This document shows positions 1 through 6,155 of a DNA stretch of 64,000 nt, one piece after another (position 1 is the stretch's first letter; every line of letters begins with the position of its first letter). The notes beneath the pieces were generated by a model. The model did no database searches. It had not been told where the DNA came from and worked only from the letters and a program-made list of their open reading frames with translations. A program made the translations under genes and the position numbers. Source of the DNA: Chloroflexota bacterium (GTDB lineage: Bacteria; Chloroflexota; UBA11872; UBA12225; JAJDUF01); NCBI GenBank assembly GCA_022826725.1, contig JAJDUF010000016.1, forward strand, positions 620,001-684,000, read 5' to 3'.

Positions 1-2
1 CG

Positions 3-467
3 CACCGCGTCCGGTGCCTCTCACCTTCGGAGATCGTGGCGCGGTTTCGGGACCGGTCGTATCACCTACCGCTGCCCCAGTTCGCAACCACCTGGGCCGG
101 CGATGGCAACTGGGAGTTCTTTCTGGGTAACAAAGCCCAACAAGCACTCTTCCAGTTGATGCTGGCCGCGTATAACAAGGCGCGGCTGACGAAGAACGAG
201 CGACTCGTTGACCTGGCGCTGTGGCTGCTCCAGTCGGACAATCTGCACTGGCTGCAATGGTACGGGCATTGGGGACCGGAGGCCGAGGTATCGGCCTACT
301 TCACGCCCCGCGAGTGGTGGGCGCTGGGGGCGGAGCGGATCGTGTGGGAGCAGCAGCGGGTCTATCTGAACTTTCTCGCGGCGCTCGATCCCTACTGCGC
401 CTCCCCCGCTCCATCGCCGAGCGATAGAGGGGGGGAGTATGGTGGCAGGCGGTCGGGACGGGGTTAG
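3..467 (+). CDS. C-terminal part of a GH57-type alpha-amylase (5' truncated by window edge)
   Basis: The reading frame is open to the left edge, so this is the tail of a larger protein; GTG at 36 is internal, not a start. The pattern TTWAGDGNWEFFLGNKAQQ followed by WLLQSDNLHWLQ and EVSAYFTP resembles the C-terminal helical region of glycoside hydrolase family 57 amylases, which read roughly sWad..rdlsaWLGN.mQ and then SDhfyy......eVh.YFnP. GH57 enzymes act on alpha-glucans in the cytoplasm. The catalytic barrel would lie outside the window, so the substrate cannot be judged. The last 20 residues (from about APSPSDRGG) are low complexity and are encoded by a copy of the GC-rich palindromic repeat seen elsewhere in the window, so the native C-terminus has probably been replaced. 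The family call rests on motif memory only. Confidence 0.5.
   Translation, partial: HRVRCLSPSEIVARFRDRSYHLPLPQFATTWAGDGNWEFFLGNKAQQALFQLMLAAYNKARLTKNERLVDLALWLLQSDNLHWLQWYGHWGPEAEVSAYFTPREWWALGAERIVWEQQRVYLNFLAALDPYCASPAPSPSDRGGEYGGRRSGRG
401..438. repeat. GC-rich palindromic repeat R1, degenerate copy inside a gene end
   Basis: CTCCCCC...CCATCGC-CG-AGCGATAGAGGGGGGGAG forms an imperfect inverted repeat and matches the intergenic R1 element (copies at 9101, 28823, 30458, 33505, 38962). Here it is translated as the last residues of the upstream glycosidase fragment. Confidence 0.6.
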
Positions 468-507
468 GCCGCCAGTCGGATACCACTAGACACCGCGACC
501 ACAATCC

Positions 508-520
508 TATACTGTGTATA
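508..520. promoter_or_regulatory. Perfect 13-bp palindrome over the brnTA promoter, candidate BrnA operator
   Basis: TATAC-TGT-GTATA is a perfect 5-3-5 inverted repeat ending 8 bases before the first start codon of brnT. It contains a TATACT sequence that can serve as a -10 box, with TAGACA at 487-492 as a weak -35 at short spacing. BrnA antitoxins of the family bind palindromes at their own promoter, so this is a natural autoregulatory site. Binding is inferred from position and symmetry only. Confidence 0.45.
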
Positions 521-527
521 CAATCAG

Positions 528-803
528 GTGATGATGTACGAGTGGGACGAGGCCAAGCGGCGCGCCAATCGGGCCAAGCACCGCCTTGACTTCACGGCCA
601 TTGAAGGTTTCGATTGGGACACTGCCGTTATTGAACGAGACTTCCGTAACAATGAGCTACGCTTCGTCGCCATCGGCTACATCGAAGCCCGACTCCATGT
701 TGCTGTCTAAACTTGGCGCGGCGACAATCGCCGGATCATCAGTCTACGCAAGGCTAACCCTCGGGAGGAGAGAAACTATGTCCGAAGCCGCGAGCAAAGA
801 TGA
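528..803 (+). pseudogene. brnT: BrnT-family toxin interrupted by one nonsense codon
   Basis: BrnT toxins are RelE-like ribonucleases of about 90 residues that inhibit translation. The first 60 codons read MYEWDEAKRRANRAKHRLDF, matching the family start (WDe.K...N..KHgv.F). TAA at 708-710 then stops translation. Reading through it, the same frame continues without gaps as TWRGDNRRIISLRKANPREE and RNYVRS before a TGA at 801-803. That is exactly the missing C-terminal part of a BrnT protein (…iisar.A...Er..Y). A single change from a tyrosine codon (TAC/TAT) to TAA explains it. The restored frame would overlap the brnA start by 26 bases, the usual brnTA arrangement. Start could be GTG 528, ATG 531 or ATG 534. 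A sequencing error is possible. Confidence 0.85.
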
Positions 804-1122
804 TCTCACTACGATGACGTTTGACGAGATCGCCGCGAAGTACGGCGAGGAGGCCGCGATCAACGCCGGCATCGCCGCCGATCCCGACATCTTCGAGCTA
901 GACGAGGAGTGGTTCAAGCGTGCGCGTCCCGCCATCGAGGTAGACCCTGACCTCGTGAAGCGCTGGCGGCGCACGCGGGGCAAGCAGAAAGGGCCGACCA
1001 AGGAGCATATCTCCATCCGCCTCGATGCGGACCTCACGGCGCACTTCCGCGCCAGCGGACCGGGCTGGCAGACGCGGTTGAACGACACGCTGCGCCGCGC
1101 GGTCTTTGGTGAGTCCGGGTAG
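778..1122 (+). CDS. brnA: BrnA-family antitoxin
   Basis: This 114-residue protein follows the broken toxin and starts at the ATG in AACTATGTCC, preceded by GGGAGGAGAG. The C-terminal half has the BrnA pattern: TKEHISIRLDADLTAHFRAS, then GPGWQTRLNDTLRRAV, which is a ribbon-helix-helix DNA-binding fold with a beta strand (ISIRLD) followed by two helices. BrnA neutralises BrnT by direct contact and represses the operon. The N-terminal 60 residues are acidic and would form the toxin-binding part; they are longer than in many BrnA proteins. With the toxin truncated, the antitoxin may persist as a lone repressor acting on the palindrome at 508-520. The frame is also open upstream to 586 but that extension lies inside brnT and is not translated protein. 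Confidence 0.85.
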   Translation: MSEAASKDDLTTMTFDEIAAKYGEEAAINAGIAADPDIFELDEEWFKRARPAIEVDPDLVKRWRRTRGKQKGPTKEHISIRLDADLTAHFRASGPGWQTRLNDTLRRAVFGESG

Positions 1123-1183
1123 ATGCCCTGGTAGACTCTCTGCCGCAGCAGACGAGCCGACCGAAAGGTAAAGGGGCGGAGGC

Positions 1184-1525
1184 ATGACCAGCGTTGACCA
1201 GCAAGGATTCATAGATTGGGACGCGGCGCCGGCGAAAGAGGTCTTTCCGGGCGTGACGTTGACCATCGTGTCGGGCGAGAAGATCATGTTCTCGCGCGTT
1301 GATTTCGGGCCCGAGGGCATGGTGCCGGAGCACAGCCATCCCCATGAGCAGGCCGGGTTCGTCGTGTCGGGCGAGGCCGAGTTTACGGTCGGGGGTGAAA
1401 CGCAGGTGCTGCGGACGGGCGACTACTACATGATCCCCGGTGGCGTGCCGCACAGCGTGCGCCAACTGGCCGGGCCGCTGTGCTGCATGGACATCTTCAG
1501 TCCACCGCGCGAAGAGTATCGGTAG
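1184..1525 (+). CDS. Single-domain cupin protein
   Basis: This is a 113-residue beta-barrel protein of the cupin_2 group. Motif 1 is visible as HSHPHEQAGFVVSGEAEF (two His, one Glu and a third ligand from motif 2). Motif 2 is GDYYMIPGGVPHSV (final His). All four metal ligands typical of the family are present, so it probably binds a divalent metal. Such small cupins act as isomerases, dioxygenases or sugar-binding proteins, and the sequence does not tell which. ATG 1184 is preceded by AAAGGGGCGGAGGC, a good ribosome binding site. It stands alone between the brnTA operon and an fmdB gene, followed immediately by a short dispersed repeat. Confidence 0.8.
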   Translation: MTSVDQQGFIDWDAAPAKEVFPGVTLTIVSGEKIMFSRVDFGPEGMVPEHSHPHEQAGFVVSGEAEFTVGGETQVLRTGDYYMIPGGVPHSVRQLAGPLCCMDIFSPPREEYR

Positions 1526-1530
1526 CGGGG

Positions 1531-1575
1531 AGCTATCAGCAGTTAGCCATTAGCCGTCAGCTATCAGCGGTCAGC
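1531..1575. repeat. Dispersed AGCTATCAGC/AGTTAGCC repeat R5
   Basis: Short iterated units related to AGCTATCAGC and GTTAGCCATTAGCC start six bases after the cupin stop. Related copies lie at 11972-12006 and 26157-26180, each at the 3' end of a gene. Confidence 0.55.
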
Positions 1576-1635
1576 CGGCGTACTGTGGGATGTGCCGGCG
1601 CTACCAACTCAGGGCCGATCAACGGTAGAATGCTG

Positions 1636-1662
1636 CCCGGTAGCTCCAATGGAGCTACCGGG
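1636..1662. repeat. Perfect hairpin immediately upstream of fmdB
   Basis: CCCGGTAGCTCC and GGAGCTACCGGG are exact complements around a three-base loop. The stem ends four bases before the GAGGAGG ribosome binding site of the next gene. It could terminate readthrough, control fmdB translation, or be a copy of a short mobile palindrome. There is no T-run, so a classical terminator is less likely. Confidence 0.6.
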
Positions 1663-1674
1663 TGAGGAGGTATT

Positions 1675-1902
1675 ATGGCGATCTACGAGTATTGGTGCGG
1701 TAACTGCAAGCAAGAGTTCGAACTGATGCGGCCGATGAGCCAGTCGGCAGACCCGGCCACTTGCCCAACGTGCAGCACGACGACCACCGAGAAGCTCCCG
1801 TCGGTCTTTGCCTCGAAAGAGGGCTACGCGATCAAAGTGCCGGAGAAGGGCGCGCTACGGGACGCCGCACACACATCGTCCGCGACACCGCCGCCATCGT
1901 GA
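1675..1902 (+). CDS. FmdB-family zinc ribbon protein
   Basis: This small protein of 75 residues has the family start MAIYEYWCGNCKQEFEL and two zinc knuckles, CGNC at residues 8-11 and CPTC about 25 residues later. FmdB/CxxC_CXXC_SSSS proteins bind one zinc ion and are thought to act as small regulators. The name comes from a proposed regulator of the formamidase operon, but most members are uncharacterised. The C-terminal 25 residues are polar and probably disordered. ATG follows a strong GAGGAGG site. A second member of the family lies at 57926 and a wrecked third copy at 61014. The four cysteines here are intact, so it is likely functional. Confidence 0.85.
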   Translation: MAIYEYWCGNCKQEFELMRPMSQSADPATCPTCSTTTTEKLPSVFASKEGYAIKVPEKGALRDAAHTSSATPPPS

Positions 1903-1933
1903 TGGAGGCGGCGAGTGCCACGGTGGCGAGAAA

Positions 1934-3901
1934 CTACTCGATCCCTTCATACCAGCCGACGCCGAAGAGCAGATTGCCGCGCCGCACGAGCCAGCTGTGC
2001 TTGGGCGCATCCTCGCGCGTTTCGGGGTGCGTGAAGAGGTAGCTCACCCACTCGCCCCCGCCCGTTTCCGTGACGGCGGCGAAGGCCTCGCCGTAGTTGA
2101 AGCCGCTGGCGTCAATGCGCTCGCGCGTCGTGCCCACTAACTCGGGGCGGGTGGGGTGCGCGACCGAGTAGAGCCGGCCGTCGTCCCGCTCTTCGATAAT
2201 GAAGACGTACCACGGGCCGTCGGCGCTGGCGGGGTCGTTGTAGTGGGCGAGCGTGGCCTCGCGCCCGGTGTCGTCGTAGCGCGTGAGGGCGCGCCCCACC
2301 AGCAGCCGCGCATATTCGGCCGGGTCCTCCTTTGTCGGGGCCGGCGTATACCAGCCGCTGGCGAAGATGAGGCCATCCTCCAGCACGGCGTAGTAGTGCT
2401 TCACTTCCTCAATCGTGTGGAAGGGATTCTGCTCATCTCTCGTGGGCACGCCCAGCACATCGCGGACAAATATCCCTTCCGGCGTCGCTTTGATGAGGTC
2501 GCCGGCGTAGTAGTAGCCGGCGTCGTCGTAGGCCTCGGAGCCGACCGTCAGGTCCTGGCCGACGTAGACGTTGGCCGGGTGCGCGAGTACGGTGCCGGTC
2601 GCCGCCTCGAGGATGAAGACGTACCAGCGCCCGTCCACGCTCTCCATCGAGCTGTGATAGGCGATGGACGACTCGCGGCCCTCCGAGCGGTAGCGGGCCA
2701 CGGCCTGCTCCACCGTCGCCACCGTGTAGGCGGCCAACTCGCACTTCGAGGGCAGCGGCGGTTGCGGAACAGCGTCCTCGTACCAGCCGGAGGCGATGAT
2801 GACCTCGCGGCGGCGGACAGCCCAGGAGTGCTTCAACTCGCAGTTGGCGCCGTTGGGGTTGCGGAAGTAGTACGTAATCCAGCCACCTTCCTCGGTGACC
2901 TGCAGGAGTTCAGGGCCAAAGCGCGCGCCCGTGATATCAACGCCGACCGGTCCGAGCACGCTCTGCCCCAGCAACTCCGGCAGGGTCGAGTGCGCGATGA
3001 TCGTGCCCTCCAGGTCGAGCACGTAGATGTACCAGTCGCCATCCACACTCTCGGGGTCGTTGTACCGTTTCAGCAGCGCCTCAAGTCCACCCACGTCGTA
3101 GACATCCACGGCGTCCTGCACAAACCACTGCGTGTAGCCCGCCGGATCGTCCTGCTTGTTGGGCAGCGGGACTACGTTCTCATACCAGCCCGAGGCGAAG
3201 AGCAGCCCGTCGTGGCGCACCAGCCAGGTGTGCTTCTGGCCAGCCTCCACGGCCGTCTCACCATCGTAGGTGCGGTAGTAATAGCTCACCCAGAGGCCGG
3301 CCTCCGTCGCCTTCAGCATCTCCACGCCGTAGGCGTAGCCACGCGGATCGCGCCGCGTCGCCGACTTCGCCCCTAGCAGCCCCGGGTTCGGATGCAGGAC
3401 AAGCTCGTCTACCGCCAGGTCGACGACGAAGAGGTACCAGCGGCCCACTGCGCTTTCCGGGCTGCTGTAGTATTCGAAGGTTGCTTCGCGCCCCTGCTCA
3501 TCGTACATGGCGATGGCCTGAGCCACGTAGGCCTGGGTGAAGGCCGCATGGGACTCACGCTCCCAGTCGAACCGCTCGCTATTCAGGCGCTGCTGCAGAC
3601 CGAGTGGGCCGCTGATCCACGTGCGGTAGCCATCGGTGAAAGCTGTGTGGTTACCGGCTTTCTGCCAGACGAGTAGACCATTCGTCGTCCGCTGGTGGGT
3701 GACGCCCTGGCCGGGATGATGCTGCTCATTCTCCAAGCAGGCGCCCACCGTGTCGGGGATCATGGCGTGCAGCGCCTCGAACCCCAGCACGAACCGGCAG
3801 TCCGCCGCCGCAGCCGCCCGACCGGCGCCGCCAACGAGGGCGGCGGTGGCCAGGCCGATGGCGACCACGAGAGTAATGAGGCGAGCGGCTAATGACGACA
3901 T
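1934..3901 (-). CDS. Secreted protein with four tandem Cache-type sensor modules
   Basis: Residues 1-33 form a Sec signal peptide ending in an alanine stretch (AAAAAD). A conserved block follows with CLENEQ, TTNGLLVWQKA, NHTAFTDGYRTWISGP and LNSERFDWE (about 54-115). Four repeats of about 125 residues then follow (roughly 120-240, 250-375, 385-515, 525-655). Each begins with an A..RY...GRE..l.yy..pes helix, continues with .WY.f..D....l.aHp....lLG, and ends with K..w.v...gl.fasGWYE. This is the small extracytoplasmic Cache pattern, which binds small ligands such as organic and amino acids. There is no transmembrane segment after the modules and no kinase, chemotaxis or GGDEF part. It is therefore either a free periplasmic/secreted binding protein or partner of a separate sensor. 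A 1.2-kb open frame on the opposite strand is a composition artefact. Confidence 0.8.
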   Translation of the reverse strand: MSSLAARLITLVVAIGLATAALVGGAGRAAAAADCRFVLGFEALHAMIPDTVGACLENEQHHPGQGVTHQRTTNGLLVWQKAGNHTAFTDGYRTWISGPLGLQQRLNSERFDWERESHAAFTQAYVAQAIAMYDEQGREATFEYYSSPESAVGRWYLFVVDLAVDELVLHPNPGLLGAKSATRRDPRGYAYGVEMLKATEAGLWVSYYYRTYDGETAVEAGQKHTWLVRHDGLLFASGWYENVVPLPNKQDDPAGYTQWFVQDAVDVYDVGGLEALLKRYNDPESVDGDWYIYVLDLEGTIIAHSTLPELLGQSVLGPVGVDITGARFGPELLQVTEEGGWITYYFRNPNGANCELKHSWAVRRREVIIASGWYEDAVPQPPLPSKCELAAYTVATVEQAVARYRSEGRESSIAYHSSMESVDGRWYVFILEAATGTVLAHPANVYVGQDLTVGSEAYDDAGYYYAGDLIKATPEGIFVRDVLGVPTRDEQNPFHTIEEVKHYYAVLEDGLIFASGWYTPAPTKEDPAEYARLLVGRALTRYDDTGREATLAHYNDPASADGPWYVFIIEERDDGRLYSVAHPTRPELVGTTRERIDASGFNYGEAFAAVTETGGGEWVSYLFTHPETREDAPKHSWLVRRGNLLFGVGWYEGIE

Positions 3902-4098
3902 GCGAGTACTCCTTCACGAGGCGACGACGTGTAGTTATAAGCGTAGCAGGCAGCAAAAGATTCACCAGCCAAGTCGGAGCGCGAAACCAGGCGATGCTAA
4001 CCGTCATCTCCGTTGGCAATACGAAAGACTGGACCACTACACACGCGCTACCAGAGATACCGTCGAGCGGCGCGTCCATCTCTTCACAGCTACCCTGG

Positions 4099-4118
4099 AT
4101 TCCGGCTTCCGCCGGAAT
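4099..4118. repeat. Short palindromic REP-like element
   Basis: ATTCCGGC-TTCC-GCCGGAAT is a perfect 8-bp stem with a four-base loop followed by GACGAC. A related copy, ATTCCCG-attt-CGCGGGAAT with GACGG, sits at 9193-9213. It lies in the 270-base gap between the Cache gene and aspS; nothing else is evident there apart from a short ACCGGCCACCGG iteration near 4135. Confidence 0.6.
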
Positions 4119-4171
4119 GACGACCGCCTGACCACCGGCCACCGGCTACTGGCCACTCGTAGGCCGCCAGA

Positions 4172-5998
4172 TCACGGCTGCTGTTCGTCCGGCGGTAGGC
4201 GGACGGCGATGTGGACCTCGTCGAGCTGCCCCTGGGACACCGGGCCGGGCGCTTGCATGAGCAGGTCGGCGGCGGCCTGGTTCTTGGGGAACGCAATCAC
4301 CTCGCGGATGGAATCCTCGCCGGCGAGCACGGCGATAAACCGGTCTATGCCCATCGCAATGCCGCCGTGTGGCGGCACGCCGTACTCGAACGCCGTGAGC
4401 ATGTGCCCAAACTGGCGCTCGATCTGTTCCGCGCTATAGCCCATCAGCTCGAAGACACGCTCTTGGAGCGCGCGTTGGTGGATGCGGATGCTCCCCCCAC
4501 CAATCTCGTGACCGTTCAGCACGAGATCGTACTGGTTGGAGACGGCCCGACCGGGGTCAGTGTCCAGCCACTGCGCCTCGCCGGGGCGCGGTGAGCAGAA
4601 CGGGTTGTGCGAGAACGTCCAGTGGCCCGCGTCTGCCTCCCACTCCAAGAGGGGAAAGTCCACGATCCAGCAAAACGCGAGTACATTCGGGTCCGCGAGA
4701 CCGAGCCGCGCACCGAACTCGTCCCGCAGCCGGGCGAGCACCTCGTTCGCCACGGCCGGCTGATCGGCCACGGCGAGGATGAGGTCGCCGGGCACCGCTT
4801 CGGTGGCCTCGAGTAGCGCGGCGACCTCGCCGTCGCGCAGGTAGCGGCGGATAGAAGCGCGCACGTCCTGCTCGCCTACGACGAGCCACACCAGTCCCTT
4901 GGCGCCGAACTGCTTGGCGAGGTCAACCAGCTCGTCGAGCCGGCGGCGGGTGTAGTCTCCACAACCGGGCACACGCAGCGCCTTGACCACGCCGCCGTTG
5001 GCCAGGACTGTGCGGAACACCTGCACCTCGGTCGCGCCGGCAAGCTCGGAGATATCCGTCAAGGGAAGCTCGAAGCGCAGGTCCGGCCTATCGCTGCCGT
5101 AACGCTCCAGCGCCTCGGCGTAGGTCAACCGGCGGAAGGGGTTGGATAGTAAGCGCATCTCGGAGTGCCGCTCGCACAGCTCGATATAGAGCGCCTCGAT
5201 AAGACCCATCACGTCTTCGCGCTGCACAAAGGATATCTCCAGGTCAAGCTGCGTGAACTCCGGCTGCCGGTCGGCCCGCTGGTCCTCGTCCCGGAAGCAG
5301 CGGGCAATCTGGTAATAGCGATCCAAGCCGGACACCATCAGCAGCTGCTTGAACTGCTGCGGCGACTGCGGCAGCGCATAGAACTGGCCTGGGTAGAGGC
5401 GGCTCGGCACGAGGTAGTCGCGCGCACCTTCCGGCGTCGCGGCGGTCACGATGGGCGTCTCGATGTCGAGGAAGTTGCGCGCGTCGAGGAAGTCGCGCAT
5501 GTGCTTGACGATGCGATGGCGCAGCACGAGGTTATCGCGCATACGCGGGCGGCGCAGATCGAGGTAGCGGTAGCGCAGCCGCAACGACTCATCCACGCTC
5601 CCTTCTTCGTGCAGATAGAACGGTGGTGTCTGCGCTGCACTGAGCACCTCGACGGCGCTGGCCAGCACTTCAATAGCGCCGGTATCCAGGTTGGGGTTTT
5701 CCGTGCCTTCAGGTCGCAAGGCGACGGTGCCCTCGACGGCCAGCACGTATTCCGGCCGGGCATCCGCGACGACTTGGTGCGCCTGCGGCGACGTCTCCGG
5801 GTTGCACACGACTTGGGTAAGGCCGTAGCGGTCGCGCAGGTCAATGAAAATCAGCCCGCCGTGATCGCGCCGGCGATGCACCCAGCCGTTGAGCACCACA
5901 GTGCGATTGGCGTCAGTGTCACGGAGGCTCCCGCACGTATTGGTGCGCCGCCACCGGGGTGTGGCGGTAGCAGGGGCGGCTCCGGTCGCAGCTGACAT
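4172..5998 (-). CDS. aspS: Aspartyl-tRNA synthetase
   Basis: This charges tRNA with aspartate in the cytoplasm, an essential step of translation. Domains in order are an OB-fold anticodon-binding domain (VLNGWVHRRRDHGGLIFIDL, about 35-60), class II motif 1 near the RHRIVKHMRDFLDAR helix, and motif 2 (ARCFRDEDQRADRQPEFTQL). The bacterial GAD insertion follows, and motif 3 (GGIAMGIDRFIAVL) is near the C-terminus. At 608 residues it has normal bacterial length. I chose ATG 5998, with AGGAG nine bases upstream, over the longer frame start at 6046, which would add 16 unconserved residues. Whether it is discriminating or also charges tRNA-Asn cannot be settled from this window. It is transcribed alone. 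Confidence 0.97.
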   Translation of the reverse strand: MSAATGAAPATATPRWRRTNTCGSLRDTDANRTVVLNGWVHRRRDHGGLIFIDLRDRYGLTQVVCNPETSPQAHQVVADARPEYVLAVEGTVALRPEGTENPNLDTGAIEVLASAVEVLSAAQTPPFYLHEEGSVDESLRLRYRYLDLRRPRMRDNLVLRHRIVKHMRDFLDARNFLDIETPIVTAATPEGARDYLVPSRLYPGQFYALPQSPQQFKQLLMVSGLDRYYQIARCFRDEDQRADRQPEFTQLDLEISFVQREDVMGLIEALYIELCERHSEMRLLSNPFRRLTYAEALERYGSDRPDLRFELPLTDISELAGATEVQVFRTVLANGGVVKALRVPGCGDYTRRRLDELVDLAKQFGAKGLVWLVVGEQDVRASIRRYLRDGEVAALLEATEAVPGDLILAVADQPAVANEVLARLRDEFGARLGLADPNVLAFCWIVDFPLLEWEADAGHWTFSHNPFCSPRPGEAQWLDTDPGRAVSNQYDLVLNGHEIGGGSIRIHQRALQERVFELMGYSAEQIERQFGHMLTAFEYGVPPHGGIAMGIDRFIAVLAGEDSIREVIAFPKNQAAADLLMQAPGPVSQGQLDEVHIAVRLPPDEQQP

Positions 5999-6155
5999 CT
6001 GACTGATCTCCTCTCGCGGTACTGGTTGAACCATACAGTGTAACACCTCACGGTCAGGGCAGCGGGGGAAGGGACTGCCGCTGCCAGGGTAGGGGGTGGT
6101 GCGTTAGAATCTATGTGCTACCGTCTCGGCGGAGACCGCGCCGGAGAATCGGGCT

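Noticed and set aside
2156..3376. 406-codon open frame antisense to the Cache protein
   Set aside because: It lies entirely within a clear protein-coding gene on the other strand, in a GC-rich stretch where opposite frames stay open by chance. Its translation is rich in Arg, Val and Gly with no recognisable domain.
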